Of a DNA stretch of 64,000 bases, positions 52,457 to 61,838 are shown one piece after another. The position numbers and the translations under genes were made by a program. The notes under the pieces were generated by a model. It had not been told where the DNA came from. It made no database searches and saw only the letters and a program-made list of their open reading frames with translations. Every line of letters starts with the position of its first letter. The stretch's first letter is position 1. The stretch is from Streptosporangium sp. NBC_01755. GTDB lineage: Bacteria; Actinomycetota; Actinomycetes; Streptosporangiales; Streptosporangiaceae. The stretch spans positions 1,240,001-1,304,000 of the forward strand of contig NZ_CP109131.1 of NCBI RefSeq assembly GCF_035917995.1, given 5' to 3'.

Positions 52457-53236
52457 CTATATGTCGCCGCCGACGCGCCTGCCCACCGGTTCCGTCTCGC
52501 CGCCGCGCGTAATGTCGCGGTCCAGGCCGAACGGATCAGCGGGCTCACCGGTGCGAACGTCCAGCGGGCCCTGCGCCAGCCTGGTCACCTCGGGGGGCAC
52601 CGGCGGCGCGAAGTCAGCCACAAGACGCAGTCCAGTGAGAACGTCGTCGGGTCGAACGGCAGGAGTTGCGTGCCGTACAACCATGCGAAGTATGACACAT
52701 GGCCGACTGGACGCCTGACCTGCTGTTGTCCCTTTGCCCTCAAATGCCGCGAGGCTCAGCACCGCCTCCCGCGCGTCGAAACGTCGTATCCCCTTCTTGG
52801 TAAGGCGTTCGACCTCGACGTGATCGGTGGCGACGAATTTCTCAACCGCGACCCCGGTGAGGGCGAGATCGGCCTCAGGCAGCCGAAGTTCCCACGCCGA
52901 GCACTCCATCTGGTCGGCCAGGCTCGCGGGGCCCGCCTCCACGACGTCGAGCACGTCGAGACCGGGCGGCAGCGAGGCGTCCAGAGCGGCTCGCAACCAC
53001 TCCGGGTCACACTCCCGAGTCACGCTGATCTCGAGGTATTCGGCCTCGCTGGCCACCCCGGTGGGGGCGGCCCCTCCCACATAGGAGATCTTCGGGTGGG
53101 GCGAGAAGCCCGCGCTGAACGCCACCGGGACATCGGCTCGCCGGACCGCCCGTTCAAGGGCCCGGGAGATGTCGCGGTGGCTGGTGAAGCGCAGGCGGCC
53201 GCGCTTGGCGTAGCGCACACGAAGGCGCTGCACCAC
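52457..53236 (-). CDS. TIGR03936 family radical SAM-associated protein (DUF2344)
   Basis: 259 residues. The N-terminus RLRVRYAKRGRLRFTSHRDI and GFSPHPKISY are typical of this family, which accompanies, or is fused to, the B12-binding radical SAM protein encoded next door. The pair probably works together on an RNA or protein modification, but the reaction is not established. Two GTG codons stand in tandem at the start. Confidence 0.88.
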   Translation of the reverse strand: MVQRLRVRYAKRGRLRFTSHRDISRALERAVRRADVPVAFSAGFSPHPKISYVGGAAPTGVASEAEYLEISVTRECDPEWLRAALDASLPPGLDVLDVVEAGPASLADQMECSAWELRLPEADLALTGVAVEKFVATDHVEVERLTKKGIRRFDAREAVLSLAAFEGKGTTAGQASSRPCVILRMVVRHATPAVRPDDVLTGLRLVADFAPPVPPEVTRLAQGPLDVRTGEPADPFGLDRDITRGGETEPVGRRVGGDI

Positions 53237-53340
53237 TGGCGCGGGCGGCGGCCCGTCGGGAGCGGGTTTCAGGGTGGTGTCGTCCTTTCAAAGTCGTGGT
53301 CGTCATCTCTACGGTGGGCGGTACTCACGCACCGCCTACC

Positions 53341-55251
53341 TCAGACAACCGTCAGTGGCAGCAGCTTCTTCCCGGTGGGCCCGATCTGGATCTCTGTCCC
53401 CATCGTGGGACAGACACCGCAGTCGTAGCACGGGGTCCATCGGCAGTCTTCGACCTCGACGTCGTTGACCGCGTCCTGCCAGTCCTGCCAGAGCCATTCG
53501 CGGTCGAGGCCGGCATCGAGGTGATCCCAGGGCAGGACCTCGTTCTCCTCGCGCTCACGCGTGGTGTACCAGTCGACGTCGACGCCGACCTTGGCGGCGG
53601 CGTCCATCCAGCGCTGATAGGAGAAGTGCTCGCTCCAGCCGTCGAACCGGCCGCCGTCCGCCCACACCGCGCGGATGACCTCCCCGACCCGGCGGTCCCC
53701 CCTGGAGAGCAGGCCCTCCACGATCGAGGGCTTGCCGTCGTGGTAGCGCAGGCCGATGGCCCGGCCGTACTCCCTGTCACCGCGCAGGGCCTCCTTCAAC
53801 GCCCTGAGCCTGCGGTCGACCGTCTCGTGGTCGGCCTGGCCGGCCCATTGGAACGGGGTGTGCGGTTTGGGAACGAAGCCGCCGATGGAGACCGTACAGC
53901 GGACGTCGCGCGACCCGGTGGCCTCTCGACCGGCCTTGATGACCTTCTTGGCCAGGTCGGCGATGCCCTCGACGTCGACGTCCTCCTCGGTGGGCAGGCC
54001 GCACATGAAGTAGAGCTTCACCTGTCGCCAGCCCTGGGTGTACGCGGTGGTGACGGTCCGGATCAGGTCTTCCTCCGTGACCATCTTGTTGATCACCTTG
54101 CGCATCCGCTCGGAGCCCCCCTCGGGGGCGAACGTCAGGCCGGAGCGTCGGCCGTTGCGGGAGAACTCATTGGCCAGGTCGATGTTGAAGGCGTCGACCC
54201 GGGTCGAGGGCAGCGAGAGCGAGGTGTTGGTGCCCTCGTAGCGGTCCGCCAGCCCCTTGGCGACCTCACCGATCTCGGAGTGGTCGGCCGAGGAGAGCGA
54301 CAGCAGGCCGACCTCGTTGAAACCTGAGGCCTTCACGCCCGCCTCGACCATGTCGCCGATCGTGGTGATCGAGCGCTCACGCACCGGACGGGTGATCATG
54401 CCGGCCTGGCAGAACCGGCAACCCCGGGTACACCCGCGGAAGATCTCCACGCTGAACCGCTCGTGCACGGTCTCGGCCAGCGGGACCAGCGGCTTCTTCG
54501 GATACGGCCACTCGTCCAGGTCCATGACCGTGTGCTTGTGGATCCGCCACGGCACACCCGACCTGTTGGGTGCGACACGCTGGATGCGGCCGTCGGGGTG
54601 GTAGTCGACGTCGTAGAACTTCGGCACGTAGACCCCGCCCGACTCGGCCAGCCGCATCAGCAGCCCGTCACGCCCGCCGGGCGAGCCCTCGGTCTTCCAC
54701 TCGCGGATGACCTCGGTGATCGCGATGGCGATCTGCTCCCCGTCGCCCAGTACGGCGGCGTCGAGAAAGTCGGCGATCGGCTCGGGGTTGAACGCCGCGT
54801 GGCCGCCGGCCAGGACGATCGGATCGTCGTCGCCCCGCTCCGCCGCCTCCAGCGGGATGCCCGCCAGGTCCAGCGCGGTCAGCATGTTGGTGTAGCCCAG
54901 CTCGGTCGAGAAGGAGAGACCGAACACGTCGAACGCCCGTACGGGCCGGTGTGCGTCGACCGTGAACTGGGGCACGCCCTCGGAGCGCATGAGCGCCTCC
55001 AGGTCGGGCCAGACCGCGTAGGTCCGCTCGGCCAGCGTCTCCGGCAGCTCGTTGAGGATCTCGTAGAGGATCTGGACACCCTGGTTGGGCAGGCCGACCT
55101 CGTAGGCGTCCGGATACATCAACGCCCAGCGAACCGTGCTCTCGTCCCAGTCCTTGACTGTCGAGTTGAGCTCACCTCCGACATACTGGATCGGCTTCTG
55201 CACTTTGGGCAGGAGCGCTTCCAGGCGGGGAAACAGCGACTCGACAGACAT
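53341..55251 (-). CDS. TIGR03960 family B12-binding-domain radical SAM protein
   Basis: 636 residues from ATG 55251. An N-terminal cobalamin-binding-like region is followed by a radical SAM core with the three iron-sulfur Cys in GCTRGCRFCQAG (near 312-323). A late Cys group (CYDCGVCPTMG) close to the C-terminus may bind another cluster. It is paired with the TIGR03936 gene 104 bases downstream. The function is unknown but conserved across actinobacteria. Confidence 0.9.
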   Translation of the reverse strand: MSVESLFPRLEALLPKVQKPIQYVGGELNSTVKDWDESTVRWALMYPDAYEVGLPNQGVQILYEILNELPETLAERTYAVWPDLEALMRSEGVPQFTVDAHRPVRAFDVFGLSFSTELGYTNMLTALDLAGIPLEAAERGDDDPIVLAGGHAAFNPEPIADFLDAAVLGDGEQIAIAITEVIREWKTEGSPGGRDGLLMRLAESGGVYVPKFYDVDYHPDGRIQRVAPNRSGVPWRIHKHTVMDLDEWPYPKKPLVPLAETVHERFSVEIFRGCTRGCRFCQAGMITRPVRERSITTIGDMVEAGVKASGFNEVGLLSLSSADHSEIGEVAKGLADRYEGTNTSLSLPSTRVDAFNIDLANEFSRNGRRSGLTFAPEGGSERMRKVINKMVTEEDLIRTVTTAYTQGWRQVKLYFMCGLPTEEDVDVEGIADLAKKVIKAGREATGSRDVRCTVSIGGFVPKPHTPFQWAGQADHETVDRRLRALKEALRGDREYGRAIGLRYHDGKPSIVEGLLSRGDRRVGEVIRAVWADGGRFDGWSEHFSYQRWMDAAAKVGVDVDWYTTREREENEVLPWDHLDAGLDREWLWQDWQDAVNDVEVEDCRWTPCYDCGVCPTMGTEIQIGPTGKKLLPLTVV

Positions 55252-55306
55252 GCCATCAAGAATATCCGCCTGGAGAGAGTGCCATCGGCAGTCGCCCATG
55301 CCGGTG

Positions 55307-56470
55307 CTAGAAAGACTGTCGGCGCATGTGAATCGCCTGAAGCAGCCCAAAGGCAATCATGTTGGCGAAGGTGGCGGTACCGCCGTAGGAGACGAACGGC
55401 AGGGGAAGGCCGGTGATCGGCATGATCCCGACCGTCATCCCGATGTTGACGAACGACTGGAAGGCCAGCCAGCACACGATCGATCCGGCCGCCAGCGCGC
55501 CGAACCGATCCTCGCACTCGCGCGCGATCCGCACCCCCCGGAGCAGGATCACCCCGAGCAGCGCCACCACGGTGACCGAACCGAGGAAACCGAACTCCTC
55601 CCCCGCCACCGTGAAGATGAAGTCTGTGTGCTGCTCGGGTACGAAGCGGCCGGTGGTCTGGCCACCCCCGAACAGCCCTTTGCCGTACACCTCTCCCGAC
55701 CCGATCGCGATCAGCGACTGGGTGCTGTTGTAGCCGACCCCGCGCGGATCGCTGGCCGGGTTGAGGAACGCGGTGAACCGGGCGATCTGGTACGGCTCCA
55801 GGATGTCGAGGAACCACACGGCGACCCCCGCGCCGAGCACGCCGAGGGTGAGCCCGCCGATCCAGCGCTTGCGGGCGCCGGCCACGACGATCGCACCGGC
55901 CGTGATCACCCCGATGACCATCGTGGTTCCCAGGTCGGGCTGGAGCATCACCAGTCCCATGGTGAAGGTGGCCACCACCAGCGCGATCACGACGTCGAAA
56001 CTTCTCGGCCGGTCGGTGCCGCGGGCGGGCTGGGCGAGCAGCATGGCGAGCATCAGCACCAGGCCGAGCTTGGCCAACTCCGAGGGCTGGAACGCGAAAC
56101 CACCACCCAGCATGATCCACGAGTGTGCGCCGTTCACGGTGCTGCCGAGGGGGGTGATCACCAGCAGTAGTCCGATCAGCGTCACGCCGTACACCAGCGG
56201 CGCGAAGGTTCTCAGCGTCCGGTGGTCCACCATCGCGGCCGTACCGGCCAGCACGGCTCCGATGACGAGGTTGAGGATATGCTTCTTGACCAGCCCCGTG
56301 GAGCCGGCCGCCCAGGTCCTGGTCGAAGACCAGACCAGCATCGTGCCGATCACCCCCAGGGCGGCTACGGCGACCAGCATCATCCCGTCCATCCGGCCCA
56401 CTGCGGAGAGCGCCGCCACCATCCGGCCGGCCAGGGACGCCCTGGGCGGCGAGGCCGCCATCCGGTTCAC
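55307..56470 (-). CDS. rodA: rod shape-determining protein RodA (SEDS glycosyltransferase)
   Basis: 387 residues, about ten membrane helices. SEDS polymerases build peptidoglycan strands together with a class B PBP, here the gene just upstream. Signature regions: FQPSELAKLGLVLMLAMLLA, MLQPDLGTTMV, and PFVSYGGTATFANM near the end. AGGAGG precedes GTG 56470. Last gene of the mreB-mreC-mreD-mrdA-rodA cluster. Confidence 0.95.
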   Translation of the reverse strand: MNRMAASPPRASLAGRMVAALSAVGRMDGMMLVAVAALGVIGTMLVWSSTRTWAAGSTGLVKKHILNLVIGAVLAGTAAMVDHRTLRTFAPLVYGVTLIGLLLVITPLGSTVNGAHSWIMLGGGFAFQPSELAKLGLVLMLAMLLAQPARGTDRPRSFDVVIALVVATFTMGLVMLQPDLGTTMVIGVITAGAIVVAGARKRWIGGLTLGVLGAGVAVWFLDILEPYQIARFTAFLNPASDPRGVGYNSTQSLIAIGSGEVYGKGLFGGGQTTGRFVPEQHTDFIFTVAGEEFGFLGSVTVVALLGVILLRGVRIARECEDRFGALAAGSIVCWLAFQSFVNIGMTVGIMPITGLPLPFVSYGGTATFANMIAFGLLQAIHMRRQSF

Positions 56471-56549
56471 GCCGCCCTCCTGGCGGACGTCACCGCCGAC
56501 GCCGTCACAGACCTCACCGCGGACGGTGTCACAGATGCCACAGCGAATG

Positions 56550-58613
56550 TCATCGCGCCACCGTCCCGTCTTTCGCGATCACCGGAAGCGCTCTCACCGG
56601 GCGCCCGCTCGGCAGGATCGGGGAGGACGGCTTGCCGTCGGGCTTGAACCCGAAGATGCCCTCGTAGATCTTCCGCACCGCCGGAGCCGCGGTCTGGGCG
56701 CCCATCCCGCCCTGGGACACCATGGCGACGATCACGAACTGCGGCTTGTCCGTCGGAGCGAACGAGGCGAACCAGGACGTGTCAGCCTTGCCGTAGACCT
56801 CGGCGGTGCCGGTCTTTCCACCGATCTTGACCTTGTCCATGGGGAACCCGGCAAAGGCCCCGGCCGCGGTGCCGTCGGAGGCGACCTCGCTCAGCGCCCC
56901 CTTGATGTAGGCCCGCTCCCGCGGTGAGAGCGGCAGCCTGCCCACCACCGGCACCTCGATCTCCTTGACCTTGGTGCCGTCGGGACGCACCAGCGCCCAG
57001 CCCACCCGGGGGCTGCGCAGCCTGCCGTCCCCGACCAGTGCCGCGTAGGCCGCCGCCAGCTGCAGCGGCGTCACCAGCACGTCGCCCTGCCCGATGGAGA
57101 AGTTGGCGGCGTCACCGGGCCGCCACTGGTACCCCTCCAGGCAGTTCTCGTACGCCAGTCGCTTGAGGAAGGCGGCCCTGCTGGGACTGCTCCTGGCCAC
57201 CTCCGGGTAACCGGTCCTGGCCCGCTTGCAGTTGGTGTCCTTGGTCACCGCCCAGAGCGTCTTCTTCCAAGCCCGGTCGGGGATCCGACCCGCCGACTCA
57301 CCCGGCAGGTCGATACCGGTGGGGCGGCCGAAACCATAGGCGCGCGCCATGGCCGCCATCGGCTCCTTGGTCCTCGCCTTGGGGGTGAGCCCGCCGTCGC
57401 GCAGCCACTGCTCGTAGGCCGCCCGGTAGAAGATCGTGTCGCAGGACTTCACCAGCGCCGTGTGCAGGGTGAGCGTTCCCAGCCCGATACCCCGGAAGTT
57501 GTTGAACGGCCGGTCGCCCACCATGAAGGACCCCGGGCAGTCGTACTGGCCGTTCAGCGGGTAGCCGTCCTTGAGCATCGCCGCCACCGACGACACCTTG
57601 AACGTCGAACCAGGCGCGAACTCGCCCTTGATGGCCCGGGAGATCAGCGGCTTGCCCGCCTTGCCGGACAGCAGGCGCTGGTAGTGCACCTCGGAGATTC
57701 CCCCGGTCCAGATCTCCGGATCGTACGTCGGCGCGCTGGCCAGGGCGACGACCCTGCTCGTCTTCACGTCCAGTACCACCGCCGCCGCTCCGTCGGCGCT
57801 GGGCGCGCCCTTCATCGCCTCGGCCAGCGCCTTCTCCGCCGTTGCCTGCACTTTGGAGTCGATGCTGGTGATGAGCGTGTCGCCCGGCACCGGAGGCACG
57901 TGCTGCTCCACCCCGGTGACCTTGCCAAGCCGATCGACCTGCACCCGCCGCATCCCCGGCGTTCCCCGCAGGGACACGTCGTAGACCGACTCCAGGCCGT
58001 CCCTGCCCACCAGGTCGACCCCGGAGAACGCCGCCCTGAGCCCGTCGCGCCTGTTCAACTCCTCCTGCGTGATCGGCTGCAGGTAGCCGAGCGCCTGTGC
58101 TCCCGCGCTCCGGCTCGGATACTCCCGCACCGCCTGCACCTCGGCCGTGACCCCGGGAAACTCCTCCTGCCGCTCCAGGATCTGCAGGGCCTCGCGCGTG
58201 GTGACGTCCGCGTCGATGGGGATCGGCTGGTACGGGGAGCCGGGCCAGCAGGGACGGGTGACCCCCGGCCCGCATGCCCTGATGCGCTCCCGCAACTCGG
58301 CGGGGCGACGGCCGAGCACGGCGGCCAGTTTCTCGAGCACCTCCTTGCCGTTGCCCTCCATCCGGTTCAGGCGGGTGCGGTCGACCGAGACCACCAGTGT
58401 GGTCCGGTTTCGCACCAGCGGATGGCCCGTCGAGTCGAGGATCTGCCCGCGCACCGCGGGAACGACGACATCGCGCGTGCGCGTCTCGGTGGCGGCCACC
58501 ACGTACTCCGGGCCGCGCACCACCTGTACCTGCCAGAGCCGGACGGCGAGCAGCGCCAGCATCGACACCACCAGTAACTGCACCACGACCAGTCGCCCTC
58601 GCATCAGGCCCAT
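56550..58613 (-). CDS. mrdA: penicillin-binding protein 2 (class B transpeptidase)
   Basis: 687 residues. One N-terminal membrane helix, a PBP dimerisation domain (about 40-230) and a transpeptidase domain with STFK at 336-339, SCD at 390-392 and KTG at 600-602. It crosslinks lateral-wall or spore-wall peptidoglycan as the partner of RodA. A Pro/Ser-rich C-terminal tail of about 30 residues follows the domain. Confidence 0.95.
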   Translation of the reverse strand: MGLMRGRLVVVQLLVVSMLALLAVRLWQVQVVRGPEYVVAATETRTRDVVVPAVRGQILDSTGHPLVRNRTTLVVSVDRTRLNRMEGNGKEVLEKLAAVLGRRPAELRERIRACGPGVTRPCWPGSPYQPIPIDADVTTREALQILERQEEFPGVTAEVQAVREYPSRSAGAQALGYLQPITQEELNRRDGLRAAFSGVDLVGRDGLESVYDVSLRGTPGMRRVQVDRLGKVTGVEQHVPPVPGDTLITSIDSKVQATAEKALAEAMKGAPSADGAAAVVLDVKTSRVVALASAPTYDPEIWTGGISEVHYQRLLSGKAGKPLISRAIKGEFAPGSTFKVSSVAAMLKDGYPLNGQYDCPGSFMVGDRPFNNFRGIGLGTLTLHTALVKSCDTIFYRAAYEQWLRDGGLTPKARTKEPMAAMARAYGFGRPTGIDLPGESAGRIPDRAWKKTLWAVTKDTNCKRARTGYPEVARSSPSRAAFLKRLAYENCLEGYQWRPGDAANFSIGQGDVLVTPLQLAAAYAALVGDGRLRSPRVGWALVRPDGTKVKEIEVPVVGRLPLSPRERAYIKGALSEVASDGTAAGAFAGFPMDKVKIGGKTGTAEVYGKADTSWFASFAPTDKPQFVIVAMVSQGGMGAQTAAPAVRKIYEGIFGFKPDGKPSSPILPSGRPVRALPVIAKDGTVAR

Positions 58614-58673
58614 GCCCGTTCCTCCCCACCGCCACTCACGTGTCCCGCAGCACGAGGTGCCTCGTACGCGGCC

Positions 58674-59201
58674 TCACGAGCGGCTCCGCATGACGTATCC
58701 GAGCACCTGGACGGGGCGCGCCTCCGGCCCGCAGACGAGCCTTCGCACCACCCACACCACCGGCGACGCGGCAAGCAGGTTGTAGAGCACCGCCTGCGGC
58801 AGCGCCGTCGTGAGCATGGACATGCCGGTCCGCGGGTCTCCCAGCAGGGCGCCGGCCGCCACCGCGATCACCGGACCGGCGGCCGCGCAGGCCAGCGCCG
58901 CGAGCGGCCCCGCCCCCGGATGGCTCTCCACCGCGCGTCCCGCCATGAAGCCGACGAGGCAGAGCACCAGCGCGTGGTACCCGAACAGGTGCGCGGCCGG
59001 CGGCAGCACATCGCTGAGAAGTCCGGCCGCGAAACCCATGACCGCCCCCGCCGCGGCCCCGCGGGCCAGCGCGTACCCCACCACGGCGAGCAGCACCAGA
59101 TCCGGCGCGGCCTGTCCCGGCAGCGGCAACCTGTTGACGACGGTCACCTGGAAGATCATGATTCCCAGGAGCAGCGTCACGAAGATCGCGTTGCGGCCCA
59201 T
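58674..59201 (-). CDS. mreD: rod shape-determining protein MreD
   Basis: 175 residues, five or six membrane helices (IFVTLLLGIMIFQVTVVNRL at the start). The protein links MreB/MreC to the PBP2-RodA machinery. ATG 59201 is 4 bases after the mreC stop. Confidence 0.92.
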   Translation of the reverse strand: MGRNAIFVTLLLGIMIFQVTVVNRLPLPGQAAPDLVLLAVVGYALARGAAAGAVMGFAAGLLSDVLPPAAHLFGYHALVLCLVGFMAGRAVESHPGAGPLAALACAAAGPVIAVAAGALLGDPRTGMSMLTTALPQAVLYNLLAASPVVWVVRRLVCGPEARPVQVLGYVMRSRS

Positions 59202-59205
59202 CCCG

Positions 59206-60114
59206 TCAGAGCCCCTCTCGCTGGAAGCGGGGAGCCGCCGCCTTTCCCCGGCCGGAGGGGAGCACCGTGTCACGCGGGTCGCGGCGCGGCGCCTGTACCA
59301 CCACGCCGACCACGTCCAGCGCGGTGAGGTCGGCATACGGCCGCGCGTACGCGATTCGGGTCAACTCACCCGGTGTGGCCTCCACCCGCTCCACCACTCC
59401 GATCGGCACCCCCGCCACGTACGGCGCGCCGCGCTGGGAACCGAAACTCACGATGCGGTGACCGGGGATGATGGGCGCGGTCGAGTCGAGCAGCCGGAAA
59501 CGGACCAGGCGGCCGTTCTCCCCCACCCCGTGCACCACCCCGATCTCGTTGCTTCCCTCCAGCCGGGCCCCGGCCGCCGAGGCGGGGTCGCTGAGCAGGA
59601 CCACGGTCGAGGTGGACGGGCCCACATGGACCACCCTGCCGACCAGGCCGTCGGCGTTCAGCACCGTCATCTCGGTGCGCACCCCGTCGGCGCGCCCCAC
59701 GTCGAGCTCGACGGCCTCCTCGAAACCTGGAGCACCGCGCCGAGCTATCACCTGGGTGGGCAGGATCTTGTAGCCGCCGGTGCCCGAGACACCGAGCAGC
59801 TTGCGCAGTTCCTCCGATCGCCCCCGGTCGAGGCTCTGCGCCGCCAGGTCGCGCTTGAGCCGCTGGTTCTCCGCGCGTAACTCCTCGATGCGTCCACGCG
59901 CCAAAGGAGCCTCGGCCATCGTCTCGAAGAACTCGCCGACCGGCCGCACGATCCCCGACCCCACACTCTCCGCGGTGCCGAACAATGTCGTGCCGGCCGT
60001 ACGGAGCGGCCCGAACGGGGATTGCGTGGCCGAACGGTGGTCGATGGTCACGAACACGAGCGCGGCGGCCAGCAGCAGCCCCAGGTTGACCCGTGCCCGG
60101 CGGGTGTCCTTCAT
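59206..60114 (-). CDS. mreC: rod shape-determining protein MreC
   Basis: 302 residues. An N-terminal membrane helix, a coiled coil (about 65-105, RIEELRAENQRLKRDLAAQ) and the extracellular beta domain (VIARRGAPGFEEAVELDVG, VVLLSDPASAAGARLEGS). It forms a scaffold outside the membrane. The ATG overlaps the mreB stop by one base (TGATG). Confidence 0.94.
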   Translation of the reverse strand: MKDTRRARVNLGLLLAAALVFVTIDHRSATQSPFGPLRTAGTTLFGTAESVGSGIVRPVGEFFETMAEAPLARGRIEELRAENQRLKRDLAAQSLDRGRSEELRKLLGVSGTGGYKILPTQVIARRGAPGFEEAVELDVGRADGVRTEMTVLNADGLVGRVVHVGPSTSTVVLLSDPASAAGARLEGSNEIGVVHGVGENGRLVRFRLLDSTAPIIPGHRIVSFGSQRGAPYVAGVPIGVVERVEATPGELTRIAYARPYADLTALDVVGVVVQAPRRDPRDTVLPSGRGKAAAPRFQREGL

Positions 60115-61145
60115 CAGTGCCGCGGCTCGGGAACCAGGACCTGCTGCAGGGCGTCGAAGTCCTCGACGCACTTGCCCGTGCCCAACGCCACGGAGTCGAG
60201 TGCGTTGTCGACGAGGTGGATCGGCATGCCGGTCTCGGCCTTCAGCCGCTCGTCCATGCCCTTGAGGAGCGCCCCACCCCCGGTGAGGGCGATCCCCCGG
60301 TCCATGAGGTCTCCGGAGAGCTCCGGCGGGCACTTGTCAAGTGTGGTCTTGACCGCGTCGACGATCACGTTGAGCGGTTCCTCGATGGCCTTGCGGATCT
60401 CGGCCGCCGACACCACGATCGTTTTCGGCAGGCCGCTGACCAGATCACGGCCCCTGATCTCGGCATGGCTCTCCTCCGGGAGCATGCAGGCGGAGCCGAT
60501 GGCCATCTTGATCTCCTCGGAGGTGCGCTCGCCGAGCATGAGCGAGTATTCCTTCTTCGCGAAGGCGATGATCGCCTGATCGAGCTCGTCACCGCCCACC
60601 CTGATCGACTGGCTGGTGACCACACCGCCCATCGATATGATCGCCACCTCGGTGGTGCCACCGCCTATGTCGACCACCATGTTGCCGGTGGGCTCGTGCA
60701 CGGGGAGCCCGGCGCCGATCGCGGCGGCCATGGGCTCCTCGACGATGTAGACCCTGCGGGCGCCCGCCTGGTACCCGGCCTCCTTGACCGCCCGTTGCTC
60801 GACCCCGGTGATCCCGCTCGGCACGGCGATGATGATGCGCGGCTTGGCGAAATGGCGGCGCTTGTGCACCCGCTGGATGAAGTAGCGCAGCATGCGCTCG
60901 GTGACATCAAAGTCGGCGATGACACCGTCCTTGAGCGGGCGGATGGCGATGATGTTGCTCGGAGTGCGGCCTATCATCCGTTTGGCCTCGATGCCAACGG
61001 CCACGATCTTCCCGGTGATGCTGTTGATCGCTACGACGGACGGCTCGTTGAGCACGATCCCGCGCCCTCTGACGTACACAAGGGTGTTCGCGGTGCCGAG
61101 GTCGACTGCCATGTCACGGCCCAAAAAAGCAAGATTGCTGCCCAT
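60114..61145 (-). CDS. mreB: actin-like cell shape protein MreB
   Basis: 343 residues. Phosphate-binding and nucleotide motifs of the actin fold: [42 protein letters not shown] and [11 protein letters not shown]. In filamentous actinomycetes MreB serves mainly in sporulation. First gene of the mre cluster; ndk with its terminator lies upstream. Confidence 0.96.
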   Translation of the reverse strand: MGSNLAFLGRDMAVDLGTANTLVYVRGRGIVLNEPSVVAINSITGKIVAVGIEAKRMIGRTPSNIIAIRPLKDGVIADFDVTERMLRYFIQRVHKRRHFAKPRIIIAVPSGITGVEQRAVKEAGYQAGARRVYIVEEPMAAAIGAGLPVHEPTGNMVVDIGGGTTEVAIISMGGVVTSQSIRVGGDELDQAIIAFAKKEYSLMLGERTSEEIKMAIGSACMLPEESHAEIRGRDLVSGLPKTIVVSAAEIRKAIEEPLNVIVDAVKTTLDKCPPELSGDLMDRGIALTGGGALLKGMDERLKAETGMPIHLVDNALDSVALGTGKCVEDFDALQQVLVPEPRH

Positions 61146-61277
61146 GAGGAAAGCCGGCCTCCTTCCGTCAGGTCGTCGGCGAAAACTACGGAACGCACTC
61201 GAATCGTAACGTGACGCACCCACCCTTGAGCGCAATGAGCCGGCCTGCCGCAGCAAAATCTTGGGTTAGCCAAATAC

Positions 61278-61315
61278 GTCGGGCCCCGCCGTCCAGAAGG
61301 ACGGCGGGGCCCGAC
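61278..61315 (-). terminator. terminator of ndk
   Basis: A 17-bp perfect stem (61278-61294 with 61299-61315) closing an AGAA loop, 22 bases past the ndk stop. Confidence 0.8.
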
Positions 61316-61336
61316 AAACACGATAAAAGCGGACGC

Positions 61337-61747
61337 CTAAAAGCGATCCGGGAAGAAGATCTTGATCTCCCTTGCGGCGGACTCGGGGGAGTCCGAGCCG
61401 TGCACGACGTTCTCGCCGATCTCCAGAGCGTGGTCACCGCGGATGGTGCCGGGAGCGGACTTGACCGGGTCGGTCAGGCCCGCGAGGGAGCGGAACGCCT
61501 CGATGGCGCGCGGCCCCTCGAGCACCAGCGCGACCAGCGGGCCGGAGGTGATGAACTCCACCAGCTCACCGAAGAACGGCCGCTCGGAGTGCTCGGCGTA
61601 GTGCGTCTTGGCGGTCTCGACGTCCAGGGTACGCAGCTCCAGCGCCACGACCTTCAGACCCTTGCGCTCGACACGGGCGATCACGTCGCCGATGAGACCA
61701 CGCGCCACACCGTCGGGCTTGATCAGGACAAGGGTGCGCTCGGACAC
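61337..61747 (-). CDS. ndk: nucleoside diphosphate kinase
   Basis: 136 residues from GTG 61747. It keeps nucleoside triphosphates in balance. [15 protein letters not shown] opens the protein, and the phospho-His116 lies in [10 protein letters not shown]. Normal length. Confidence 0.97.
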   Translation of the reverse strand: MSERTLVLIKPDGVARGLIGDVIARVERKGLKVVALELRTLDVETAKTHYAEHSERPFFGELVEFITSGPLVALVLEGPRAIEAFRSLAGLTDPVKSAPGTIRGDHALEIGENVVHGSDSPESAAREIKIFFPDRF

Positions 61748-61838
61748 TGAAGTTCTCCTTCGAACATGTATGGGTCGCGGACTGCGGTAATCGCGCGAAG
61801 TTTACCGCCCTTCACACGCTTTCCCGTGGTCGACGGAA

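Noticed and set aside
49588..52512. Long plus-strand frame opposite the RNase E gene (49516-52512)
   Set aside because: Shadow frame of a GC-rich gene; the minus strand encodes the full catalytic core and zinc-link motif.
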